This document shows, piece after piece, positions 27,404 through 35,887 of a stretch of DNA of 64,000 nucleotides (positions within the stretch are counted from its first letter, which is position 1; every line of letters begins with the position of its first letter). The notes under the pieces were generated by a model that saw nothing but the letters and a program-made list of their open reading frames with translations, did no database searches and was not told where the DNA came from. Origin of the DNA: Pseudomonas eucalypticola (lineage in GTDB: Bacteria > Pseudomonadota > Gammaproteobacteria > Pseudomonadales > Pseudomonadaceae); the NCBI RefSeq assembly GCF_013374995.1, contig NZ_CP056030.1, positions 2,698,501 to 2,762,500 on the forward strand, in the 5' to 3' direction. Both the position numbers and the translations under genes were made by a program.

Positions 27404-28504
27404 ATGAAATCGTTGAAGTACTATGAAGAAAATCGACACGCCACATGGTTGGAGTTGTTTTTTGACCTGACTTTCGTTGTTACGATAGGCCAGGTTACGC
27501 ACACTCTCGGACATGTTCATGATGGGCACTTTGAATATAAGCAATTATGGACATTCTTACTGCTTTTTGTGCCGTTGTGGTGGATCTGGTCCAGTCACAC
27601 GATTTACTCCAACAGGTTCGATACAGACAGCAATCTTCACCGTTTGGCAACATTATTCATAATGCTCCTGCTCATTGTGCTATCGGCACGGATCGGGGAA
27701 GACTTGGAAGTGAACTACCCGCTCATTATTGCCTGCTATTTTGGTATACGTGCAATCATCAGTGTTATGTATATTTCATCCATTAGTAAACTCGATTCTC
27801 GCGGCGAACTTTCCTCAAGGCTTGGCTTCGCCCTATTAGTTAGCGCGGTTATTAGCCTTTCATCCGTTATTTTTGACCCGCCCTTGCGTTACCTTGTTGC
27901 TTATATTGGGATTGTTCTTGATATTCTGTTTCCTGTATTTTTCTGGACTAAACTAAAACCGTTGCCAGCACACACAGAGCACTTGGTTGAGCGCATAGGT
28001 CTACTCACCCTAATCTTATTGGGGGAGTCAATTATTAGCCTTTCCGGAGGCTTATCTAACATTCAATGGGGTTATTATAATGTGATGGCGGCCATCACCG
28101 GATTTATCATGATTTGCAGTATCTGGTGGATCTATTTTGATAGTTTTTACTTGCTGAACAAACATCAAAGCAGTATGAGTGGGCACGCCTTAATCTACTC
28201 GCACCTTTTTCTTTTTATGGGGCTGGCACTTCTGGCAAATTTGATTAGGCATGCGATCCTGAACGATATTGCGATACGCGATTTCCAGATGATGTCGATC
28301 ACCGGCATGGCCTTGTTTTTCCTAGGTAAGCAATATGGCTATTTCATAGCCGTGAGTAGAATAAGGAAATACATCCTACAAAACACGTTGATAGTGTTTT
28401 CTTTGGGCGGGTTAGTCGTGTTTTTACCCCGCGTCGAGTACATATTGGTCGGCCTGACAGCAACCATGATCTCTTATGTTTTTCTAAATTTCAGATATCG
28501 TTGA
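27404..28504 (+). CDS. Low temperature requirement protein A (LtrA) family membrane protein
   Basis: A 366-residue integral membrane protein with about ten hydrophobic helices, beginning with the LtrA hallmark ATWLELFFDLTFVV and containing HLVERIGLLTLILLGESII. The family was named from a Listeria mutant with poor cold growth; its biochemical role is unknown. Base composition is clearly more AT-rich than the flanking core genes, so it was probably acquired with this accessory segment. It is 98 bp downstream of the DsbA-like gene. Confidence 0.87.
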   Translation: MKSLKYYEENRHATWLELFFDLTFVVTIGQVTHTLGHVHDGHFEYKQLWTFLLLFVPLWWIWSSHTIYSNRFDTDSNLHRLATLFIMLLLIVLSARIGEDLEVNYPLIIACYFGIRAIISVMYISSISKLDSRGELSSRLGFALLVSAVISLSSVIFDPPLRYLVAYIGIVLDILFPVFFWTKLKPLPAHTEHLVERIGLLTLILLGESIISLSGGLSNIQWGYYNVMAAITGFIMICSIWWIYFDSFYLLNKHQSSMSGHALIYSHLFLFMGLALLANLIRHAILNDIAIRDFQMMSITGMALFFLGKQYGYFIAVSRIRKYILQNTLIVFSLGGLVVFLPRVEYILVGLTATMISYVFLNFRYR

Positions 28505-28732
28505 ATCATCATTATCAGACCAGAGGGTGGGACCAAGTGAGCAAGTGGCTGACTTGCGGTTACATGCTGCCCACTACGTCGTTCTCACTGCTCGTGCGCT
28601 ACTCGCCGCTACCCTTGGTCTATTTGGGTTTGTAATCCTGGTATCGTCGACCATAGTTAAGAGTCTCGGATGCCCCTCTTAGCTATCGCGATCTGATAGC
28701 GCCAGCCGCATCGTAACAACAGGAGCCACATC

Positions 28733-29035
28733 ATGGTCAAAGTAGCGTTGTTCGTTCGCCTAGAAGCAAAACCCGGGAAAGAAAAGGATGTAGAGAGCTT
28801 TCTTTTGGGTGGCCTTCCGTTAGTGGAGGAGGAGCCAGCCACTACAGCCTGGTTTGGAATCCGCTTGGGGCCGTCCACCTTTGGCATCTTTGACGCATTC
28901 CCGGATGAAGCGGGCCGGCAGGCTCATCTTTCGGGCAAGGTCGCGGCGGCGCTTATGGCAAACGCTGCCGAGCTATTTGCCGAACCGCCATCAATCGAGA
29001 AGGTTGACGTCCTTGCGGCCAAGCTACCCGGCTAA
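28733..29035 (+). CDS. Antibiotic biosynthesis monooxygenase (ABM) domain protein
   Basis: A 100-residue single-domain protein of the dimeric alpha/beta-barrel ABM/YgiN type: the strand KVALFVRLEAKPGKEKDVE, a central TTAWFGIRLGPSTFGIFDAF and a closing helix. Such proteins oxidise quinol-like compounds without a cofactor or have unproven roles. An AGGAGCC site precedes the ATG. It stands alone between the LtrA gene and decayed sequence. Confidence 0.85.
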   Translation: MVKVALFVRLEAKPGKEKDVESFLLGGLPLVEEEPATTAWFGIRLGPSTFGIFDAFPDEAGRQAHLSGKVAAALMANAAELFAEPPSIEKVDVLAAKLPG

Positions 29036-29062
29036 GCAAACCCAATAGGAAGCTCCAGTCAG

Positions 29063-29137
29063 TACTGGGAGGCCCACGATGTATTTTGTGAAAATCAGGA
29101 TAGCCTGGGCCTGCTGCTGTTCCGGGCGGTGCTCAAT
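29063..29137 (+). pseudogene. Fragment of a second DsbA-like gene
   Basis: About 25 codons read YWEAHDVFCENQDSLGLLLF, closely matching FWEAHDELYENQDRLGLPLY of the intact protein encoded at 26766-27305. No start, active site or C-terminus remains. It shows that a paralogue or duplicate was once present. Confidence 0.6.
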
Positions 29138-29449
29138 CAAACCCTTGTATTGAAGATAAATGTCATGGCTAAAGTGCCGTGTCCAGGATTCATGCCATGC
29201 TTGCGCGCTCGGTATAAGTGAAAGGATACGCGCGCAAATCGTGTCCAGGGACGGCGTGGAAGCCGCACAGAATCTGCAAGGCAACGTGCTCAACACGGGT
29301 TTAGGCTGGGTAGGGTAGATTGTTTGCCGGGCACCGGTCGCTCATGGCGCGAAGATCTCCATCATGGATATAGAACCGGAGGTCATCCGCGCCGTGACAT
29401 CTTATGGTTTCGTCAAGTGAGCATTCGTCGGCGTAGCAGTGACCGATGT
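29138..29449. other. Degraded stretch with a possible KefC/TrkA-type remnant
   Basis: No intact gene is visible. At 29340-29420 on the plus strand, 26 codons reading AKISIMDIEPEVIRAVTSYGF before a stop look like one Rossmann unit of a KefC/TrkA-N potassium-efflux regulator domain. The rest shows nothing recognisable. Confidence 0.3.
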
Positions 29450-30433
29450 TCAATGAGCTGCCTGACGCGGCTGCACTCCGAACTGCGCAACGATGTGCGT
29501 ACCCAATTCCTCAATAACTTCCACCGCAGGGCGCTTGCCGTATTTGAGATTGAGAATGACGTGGTCCACGCCGATTTCCTCAAGCGACTCCAGCAAAAAA
29601 CGTAGATGGTAACGTCCAAGTCTGAACCCCAAATGGATACGTGTGGGTGGGGTTGACGGATTCCCATCGAGATCGATGTACAGCGACTGAGTAAAGGGCT
29701 TATACACAGAACCACATTGTTTCGTGACCTCCAGTCGCCAATCTTCCACGACCAGCCGCTGCATGTTCGGAATGCGTGGATAGTTGATCCATCCGTTGCT
29801 CTCACGCGCGATCCAATCCAGTGACTGGCGACTGTTGCCGGTCACGAGCATTGGAATGAATTGGGTGGTCGGTTTCGGAATCAGGTCTGCGCCTTGCATT
29901 TCACCAGTGCTCCAGTGGATGGGCTCAAAACTGGTGCTGTGGGCGCGGCGAATCACTTCGTAGTGTTCTCGAAAGATCTCTCCCCGCCTTTCGGGATCGA
30001 CGCCAAACGCCGAAAACTCCACTGGCCGATCTCCCGAAGCAACCCCCAGAATCAAGCGACCAGTGCTCAACTGATCTACGCTGGCTGACGCCTTGGCCGT
30101 GTGCAGGGGATGGTGCAGCGGGATGGCGACGGAGGCGGTGCCAAGTGCAATCTCCGAGGTATGGGCGGCCATATAACCCAGGTAAACCCAGGGGTCGAAG
30201 ACTTGGCCGACATCGCCGAAGCCAGGGTCGCGAAGCGGCACGTCGCGAAACCAGAGCGCGCAGAAGCCCAGCGCCTCGGCTTGTTTAGCCAGTGTGACCT
30301 GGTTGAGCATGCTCGGAGTGTCCCCGTCGAACGCCTCCATGGGAAAGAATAATCCAAGGCTCAAATGCCCCTGAGTGAAGGTTCGGCTGAACCCTCGATG
30401 CTGCTGGTAAGGAATCGTGCTCGGCCGATACAT
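29450..30433 (-). CDS. Luciferase-like flavin-dependent monooxygenase (LLM class)
   Basis: The protein of about 327 residues has the bacterial-luciferase TIM-barrel pattern: SLGLFFPMEAF, AEALGFCALWFRDVPL, STGRLILGVASGDRPVEF and PMLVTGNSRQS. It should use reduced flavin supplied by another enzyme to oxidise an unknown organic substrate. The ATG at 30433 has GAGGT at 8-nt spacing, so it is preferred over starts at 30448 and 30493. No flavin reductase gene is adjacent, though quinone/flavin reductase genes are present a few kb away. Confidence 0.82.
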   Translation of the reverse strand: MYRPSTIPYQQHRGFSRTFTQGHLSLGLFFPMEAFDGDTPSMLNQVTLAKQAEALGFCALWFRDVPLRDPGFGDVGQVFDPWVYLGYMAAHTSEIALGTASVAIPLHHPLHTAKASASVDQLSTGRLILGVASGDRPVEFSAFGVDPERRGEIFREHYEVIRRAHSTSFEPIHWSTGEMQGADLIPKPTTQFIPMLVTGNSRQSLDWIARESNGWINYPRIPNMQRLVVEDWRLEVTKQCGSVYKPFTQSLYIDLDGNPSTPPTRIHLGFRLGRYHLRFLLESLEEIGVDHVILNLKYGKRPAVEVIEELGTHIVAQFGVQPRQAAH

Positions 30434-31018
30434 ACGGATTGACCTCATGGCAGAACGTGAACAGCGCCCCCGTTTCCAGAGGTGCTGCGGCAACGGTCGC
30501 TTTTGAACGGCAGGTGGGGGGACTGGGTCTGGCTTTTACCCGTTGCGCCGTACTTCTGGTCGTGTGGGCCGGACTCAGGGGGCAGTTGCTGGCGATAGGC
30601 GCGGGTTGGTCCGGGTGGGTGTTAAGCGGACGGTCAAAGGAAGTCAGATCTCTCGGCTCTATACCACCAGATGGGCAAGGCGTTCGAGGAATCATTCTAT
30701 AAGCGTAGGCGGTTTTGCAGCTCTCCGCCATATTCTTACAATCGAGCCGCTGGCGGGCGAAAGTCGCGTATCGAAGGCAGTTATCGGTCGTTTCCTGCCA
30801 TTCCAGAACGGCCGTTATTGGCCGAAAGCAGCCTTTTATGACCGGCCGCTTTTGCCCTTATAATGCCGCGACATTTCTCCATGGCCTCAATCTGACAGGT
30901 GCTTATCATGCACTGGCACTTCGACTCGGAATGAATTCCTGGTAGAGGACCCTCTGTCGTTCCAGGTCGTGACTAGGCGCGACATTGGTGCGATACCCTT
31001 GAAGGGTATTGCATTCAA
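30434..31018. other. Non-coding accessory spacer with a dispersed repeat
   Basis: No convincing gene in about 585 bp. An inverted relative of the element at 23945-24012 lies at about 30770-30850, with GGCCGTTATTGGCCGAAAGCAGCC as overlapping short palindromes. Short open frames here lack start signals and family features. Confidence 0.4.
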
Positions 31019-31660
31019 TCACTCACAGCGCTTGTCCACGGGTGCATAGATATTTTCCGGACCCGGGAACGCCCTCGAACGTACTCCATCGGCATAGGCG
31101 GCCACCACGCCATCAATGCGCTGCCCCAATAAATCAAACTGCTTCACGAACCTGGCGGTGCGTTCAAACATGCCCAGCATGTCATCGACCACGAGCACCT
31201 GACCGTCACACTTGGCCGAGGCGCCAATGCCTACCACCGGGCATTGCACCGCCTGGGTCACGGCAATGGCCACAGCTTGCGCATCGGCCAGCGCCTGGGC
31301 ATCGGCAACGATCTGGTGGTGCTCCTCTGGTGTTCTGCCGCGGGCGCCGTAGCTTCCCAAGGTGTTTACCGATTGCGGAGTCAGGCCGACGTGAGCCATC
31401 ACCGGGATGCCACGTTTGGTCAGGAACGACACCGTCTCCGCCAACTCGGCACCGGCTTCGAGCTTGACCGCTGCGGCCCCAGTCTCTTTGAGGAGGCGTG
31501 CCGAAGCGTGAAACGCCTGCTCCGGGCTGGCCTCATAGCTGCCGAAGGGGAGGTCGATGATGACCAGGCTTCGCTGTGCGCCTCGAACTACCGCTGCACC
31601 GTGCGCAATCATCTGCTCTATGGTCACCGGTACGGTGCTGGGCAAGCCGAAGTTGTGCAC
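31019..31660 (-). pseudogene. panB: 5'-truncated ketopantoate hydroxymethyltransferase (PanB)
   Basis: The remaining 213 residues match PanB from about residue 50 onward: STVPVTIEQMIAHGAAVVRG, IIDLPFGSYEASPEQAF, MAHVGLTPQSVN and VVGIGASAKCDGQVLV. The N-terminal part, with the VGDSLG metal-binding motif, is missing. In-frame sequence just upstream (ALQVTDNAERVHNFG) continues only a few codons before a junction with a different gene fragment. PanB needs its N-terminal Asp ligands, so this copy is probably inactive; a second, full panB elsewhere would supply pantothenate. Confidence 0.7.
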
Positions 31661-31689
31661 CCGCTCGGCGTTGTCCGTGACCTGCAGCG

Positions 31690-31815
31690 CCCGTTGACCT
31701 TGGTGGGCAAGGATTCGAATTGTTCCCTTACCTCGTCCGGCAACGTCGAGAAATCGGGGTATTCAATCGCGACCGTCGAACGGATGTTTTCGTCACTGTC
31801 GGCTGAGCGAGCCAT
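31690..31815 (-). pseudogene. N-terminal remnant of a carboxymuconolactone-decarboxylase-family protein
   Basis: From an ATG at 31815 about 40 residues (YPDFSTLPDEVREQFESLP, then TKVN) look like the start of an AhpD/CMD-type protein. The frame then runs into PanB-derived sequence read out of frame. The CMD 3' part and PanB 5' part are both missing, as expected for a deletion that joined two genes near 31695. Confidence 0.5.
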
Positions 31816-31976
31816 GTCAATACTCCTGTGTCATCAAAGAAATAGGTCACATGGTGTGCGACACAGAGCTGCCAAAACAATTCAGGTAAGGTCGCATTGC
31901 GCCGTGTGCAACAATCATTCGCGTCATTGATGCTCAAATAGGCGGGTTTCCATCACCACCCACCGAAAGGGGCGTT

Positions 31977-32627
31977 ATGTGGCTTGTTGAGCTTTCCCGT
32001 GACAATTACCTGGGCTACGTCACCGGCCTGTTCGGCGTTGCTGTGCTGCTGAGCATGCTGTCGTACTTCATTGTTTCACGGGTGCCGACCAAGACCTTTA
32101 TCACGGACAGTTACACTAATTGGCAGCCCATGTTCAGTTCCGAGGGCCGTCGCATCATGCGCAGTTTCTACGTCGATCAGTCCAGCATCGCGTTTTTCGA
32201 TCGGCCGTTGCTGGAGTCCATCGAGTCGGTGATTTACGTCAAGGACAGCCTGCATCACGAGATCGAAGCCATGCTGGCCGCGCAAAGTCTCAAACAGCTC
32301 ATGTTCGATGGCGTGACCAACCTGGGGTTGTTCCGGCGGCATCTGGTTGCGCATTTGAAAGCCAGGACCGACATCAACCAGAACATGTACCTGGTGGTGA
32401 GGCAACTGGCACCCACGGCCAACGGTTTGCCGATCGAGATCTATTGCTTCAGCCAAAGCACGGACTGGGTGGACTACGAGGAAGTGCAGGCTTCGATCTT
32501 CGAATACGTGTTCGCGGTAGCCAGCTACTTTGACCTGACCATCTTCCAGAGCCCCAGTGGCCGCGATATCCACGCCTTGGCCCGCGAACCTCGGGCTGCG
32601 AAGGTGGCGGCTAGACGCTCGGCGTAA
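31977..32627 (+). CDS. Short MscS/YbdG-like protein lacking the channel pore region
   Basis: A 216-residue protein. Residues ~36-205 align by eye with the C-terminal cytoplasmic domain of the YbdG-type small mechanosensitive channel: VPTKTFITDSYTNWQPM, GRRIMRSFYVDQSSI, MYLVVRQLAPTANGLPIEIY and FQSPSGRDIHALA. Family members have about 415 residues with five membrane helices, including the pore helix. Here only one helix (about 14-33) precedes the cytoplasmic domain. The frame is intact and starts well, so it is either a natural single-helix variant, perhaps a modulator of full channels, or a gene with a large in-frame deletion. Function as a channel is unlikely. Confidence 0.6.
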   Translation: MWLVELSRDNYLGYVTGLFGVAVLLSMLSYFIVSRVPTKTFITDSYTNWQPMFSSEGRRIMRSFYVDQSSIAFFDRPLLESIESVIYVKDSLHHEIEAMLAAQSLKQLMFDGVTNLGLFRRHLVAHLKARTDINQNMYLVVRQLAPTANGLPIEIYCFSQSTDWVDYEEVQASIFEYVFAVASYFDLTIFQSPSGRDIHALAREPRAAKVAARRSA

Positions 32628-32638
32628 GCGTGCAAGGC

Positions 32639-33264
32639 TCAGGCGGTGCCGAAGCAAGGGTCGCCGGGGCACGACCTGGCCTGCCTGAATTGCAGCGGCG
32701 TCATCTCCAGCTTTTCCTTGAACAGCCGGCTCATGTGGCTCTGGTCCGAAAAGCCACATTCGCTGGCCACCACTTTCAGCGGTACGTCGCGCACATTCGT
32801 CAGTAGCCATTCGGCGCGTTTGATGCGCCGTGCCTGGACGTACTAATGAGGGGGAAGGCCGAAGGTTTTGCCAAACACCCGGACAAAGTGCTAAGGGCTG
32901 AGGTCGACCAGCATGGCCAGGCTCTTGATCGACAGTGGGCAGGCCAAGTGGGCGTCGACGTATTCCTGCAAGCGGCTGCCATCAGCGCCGACAGGGGCCG
33001 AGCGGTGACGATAGGGCAATGATCGATCTGCCGGTTGTCGAGGTCTTGCTCGAACACATCGCCCGCGACCCTGGCCATCATGGCCTGGGGGACGTAGATA
33101 TGGCTGACCTCGATGTCGTTCATCCAGTACCACCGCAATGACTCACCACAGGTGAGCAGCGTGACATCGTGGTCGGTGATCGCGCCCTTGAGCCACTTCT
33201 TGCCATAGTGGAAGCCCAGGTTGGCGGTACCGGTCTTGCACCTCACCAGTTCGTAATCACGCAT
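32639..33264 (-). pseudogene. AraC-family regulator with frameshift and stop codons
   Basis: From the ATG at 33264 the frame encodes an AraC-type ligand-binding segment (WYWMNDIEVSHIYVPQAM). It shifts frame near 33000 (EYVDAHLACPLSIKSLAMLV continues in another frame). A stop follows DLSP and another follows KTFGLPPH. The final helix-turn-helix is still readable (VASECGFSDQSHMSRLFKE). At least three lesions make it inactive. It lies between the MscS-like gene and an intact LysR gene. Confidence 0.85.
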
Positions 33265-33292
33265 GCGCGGAATGGAAGTCAGTGGAGCTTGG

Positions 33293-34207
33293 TCACAGGC
33301 TGTCGGGGTCGCCAAAAAACATCTGTATCCGCGACCGCAACCACCGCTCCCCCGGGTCATTGTCCTGCGCGCCACGCCACGCCATGTGCAGCTCGAACCC
33401 GGGCATCTCCAACGGCAAATCCTCCGCCCGCACACCACCTGCCGCCGTCAGGGCCTCGGCCGTGTAGTCCGGCACCGTGGCGACGATGTCGGTGCCCGCC
33501 AGCAACGTGCTCAAGCCATTGAACTGCGGCACCGCCAGTACCACATGGCGCTTGCGTTCGAGCTTTTCCAGTTCGGTGTCGATGAACCCGCTCAGGTCGC
33601 CCGCGAATGACACCAGGGCATGGGGGCGGGCGCAGAAGTCGTCGAGGCTGATGGGCCCGGGCATGGTGTCGGCGCGCAGCAGCTTCGGCCGGCTGCGGCG
33701 CAGTATCTTGCGCTTGGCGTTGGCGGGCAGGTCGTTCGTGTAGCTGACCGCGATGGAGATTTCCCCAGACGCCAGCAGGGGTGGGGCAAGGATGTAGTTG
33801 ACCCGCCGGATGACCAGCACGATGCCTGGAGCTTCGGCGCGCAGGCGCTTGAGCAGTTGCGGCAGCAGGGCGAACTCGACATCGTCCGAAAGGCCGATGC
33901 GAAACACCGCGGTGCTGGTGGCGGGGTCGAATTCCGAGGCGCGGCTGACGGCCGTGGAGATGGAGTCCAGGGCAGGGGACAGCAGCGCGAAGATCTCCAC
34001 GGCACGGGCCGAGGGCTCCATGCTGCGCCCTGTGCGCACGAACAGCGGGTCGTCGAACAGGCTGCGCAGGCGCGACAGGGCTGCGCTGATGGCGGGCTGG
34101 CCGAGGAACAGCTTCTCTGCGGCGCGGGTCACGCTGCGTTCGTGCATCAGCGTTTCGAAGACGATCAGCAGGTTGAGGTCGACGCGGCGCAGGTCGTTTC
34201 GATTCAT
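33293..34207 (-). CDS. LysR-type regulator, NodD/PcaQ-like branch
   Basis: A 304-residue LysR protein with helix-turn-helix at residues ~8-68 (VTRAAEKLFLGQPAISAALSR) and an effector domain after it. The RRVDLNLLIVFETLMHERSV start is typical of the branch related to NodD/SyrM. It is divergent from the MDR dehydrogenase gene at 34422, with 214 bp between them, so it probably regulates that gene. Confidence 0.88.
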   Translation of the reverse strand: MNRNDLRRVDLNLLIVFETLMHERSVTRAAEKLFLGQPAISAALSRLRSLFDDPLFVRTGRSMEPSARAVEIFALLSPALDSISTAVSRASEFDPATSTAVFRIGLSDDVEFALLPQLLKRLRAEAPGIVLVIRRVNYILAPPLLASGEISIAVSYTNDLPANAKRKILRRSRPKLLRADTMPGPISLDDFCARPHALVSFAGDLSGFIDTELEKLERKRHVVLAVPQFNGLSTLLAGTDIVATVPDYTAEALTAAGGVRAEDLPLEMPGFELHMAWRGAQDNDPGERWLRSRIQMFFGDPDSL

Positions 34208-34421
34208 CGGGTTCGCTTCACGGCAAAGGTGACAAATGGTTCATGGGTGAATCTTACGGGCAAAGGCTGTTAATCTGCACCGGTAAATTCAGTTTTGCCT
34301 TGGGCGCCACTCATCGCGCAATCAATCACAGGCATGTCGACTATTAATGGCCACGGGTGGTCTAACGGCCAAAGCCCGGATAAAGTTCATGGCATTAGAG
34401 GTTCAAAAGGCGAGGTTTGCG

Positions 34422-35438
34422 ATGTCCCGCACCATCCGTTTTCACAAGTTTGGCCCGGCCGAAGTGCTCAAGTGCGAAGAGCATGCGGCCGCCTTGCCCG
34501 GCCCGGGCGATGTGCAGGTGCGTGTCGAGGCGATCGGCATCAGCTGGTATGACGTGCTCTGGCGTCAGAACCTGGCGCCGTCCCATGCCCGCCTGCCCGC
34601 CGGGCTCGGCCATGAAATGGCCGGCGTCGTCACGGCCGTCGGTGACGGCGTCGACGCCTTTGCCGTCGGTGACAGGGTCGCCAGCTTCCCGGCCGAAAGC
34701 CCCAATGAATACCCGGTGTACGGGGAGAGCATCGTGCTGCCGGCACTGGCGCTGACCCGCTACCCCGATGTGCTGACGCCGGTCGAGGCGGCGGTGCACT
34801 ACACGCCGTACCTGATCGCCTCGTTCGCCTACACGGAGCTGGCCCGGGCCAAACCGGGGCAGGTGGCCCTGGTCACCGACGCCAGCCACTGCGCCGGGCC
34901 TTCCTTCGTGCAACTGGGCAAGGCGCTGGGGTTGAACGTGGTGGCGGCCACCAAGTCGCCACAGGAGCGCGAATACCTGTTGTCGCTGGGGGCTGCCAAG
35001 GTGATCGTCACCGAGGAGCAGGACCTGCTCATGGCCATCAACAAGTACACCGACGGCCGCGGCGTGGACATGGTGCTCGACGGCCTGGGCGGTCCGCAGA
35101 TGTCGATTCTGGGGGACGTGCTGGCGCCGCGTGGCAGCCTGATCCTGTATGGCCTGCAGGGCGGCAACCAGACGCCGTTCCCGGCCTGCGCGGCGTTTCA
35201 GAAGAACATCCAGTTCTATGTGCACTGCCTGGGTAACTTCACTGGCAAGCCGGAGCTGGGCATCAGCCAGGACCAGGCGGCGTTGCAGCGGGCGTTGCGC
35301 GAGATCAACCAGTTCACCGCCGACCGGGTACTGGTGCCGCAGATCACCCGGGTGTTTCCGTTCGAGCAATTCGTGGAAGCGCATCGGTTGATGGATGAGT
35401 GCCCTTGCGGCGGGCGGATCGCGTTGCAGGTCGGCTAG
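34422..35438 (+). CDS. Medium-chain dehydrogenase/reductase, quinone-reductase-like
   Basis: A 338-residue MDR protein: LGHEMAGVVTAVGDGV in the catalytic domain and a Rossmann region (GQVALVTDASHCAGPSFVQ, then KALGLNVVAAT). The LGHEMAG motif is shared with alcohol dehydrogenases, but the structural zinc cysteines are not seen, so a zinc-free reductase is likely. The ATG at 34422, behind GCGAGG, is chosen over the frame start at 34347. The LysR gene is divergent from it. A REP-type hairpin follows its stop. Confidence 0.8.
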   Translation: MSRTIRFHKFGPAEVLKCEEHAAALPGPGDVQVRVEAIGISWYDVLWRQNLAPSHARLPAGLGHEMAGVVTAVGDGVDAFAVGDRVASFPAESPNEYPVYGESIVLPALALTRYPDVLTPVEAAVHYTPYLIASFAYTELARAKPGQVALVTDASHCAGPSFVQLGKALGLNVVAATKSPQEREYLLSLGAAKVIVTEEQDLLMAINKYTDGRGVDMVLDGLGGPQMSILGDVLAPRGSLILYGLQGGNQTPFPACAAFQKNIQFYVHCLGNFTGKPELGISQDQAALQRALREINQFTADRVLVPQITRVFPFEQFVEAHRLMDECPCGGRIALQVG

Positions 35439-35887
35439 ACCGGCGCTGCGGGACCGGGCGAAGCTCGGTCCCCCGGGCTACGGCGTTACCGTTTTCTAAC
35501 TGCTCGGGGTCTAAATTCGTCGTAATTCTAAGGCCGAAAATTCCCAAACTTCCCGCGAATTTTCCCACATATTAAGGCAGTCTTGCCGCGCGCGCCCTCT
35601 AGCGCGGGGGTTTTCGTTCGCCTGAATAAGGGTATGTTTCAACTGTACTGGTTTTCGCCAACTATCTGTTGCTGTTATTTCTCTTTGCCCCCTGACTACC
35701 ATTTGCGCTCGAATCAGCTCAGGGACTGAGACATGCCTTTCAATTTCCAGTGTGCCTGCCCGCGAAGCCCGGGCTTGAGCCCGCGCGCGCCGCAGGGCTG
35801 GGTCATGGCCTGCGCGGGTTAATTGTGCGTAGGAAGTTGTAGGAATGTTCTTAGGATTATAAAACATCACCCTCAGGGTATTCAGCA
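35439..35887. other. Intergenic region with REP hairpin
   Basis: A solitary REP-type hairpin (GGGACCG, loop, CGGTCCC) lies at 35449-35471, just after the dehydrogenase stop, and may end its transcript. A second GC-rich stem followed by GGGGTTTTCG is near 35587-35610. The rest is AT-richer than the surroundings and should hold the promoter for the gene at 35888. No gene is supported. Confidence 0.45.
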
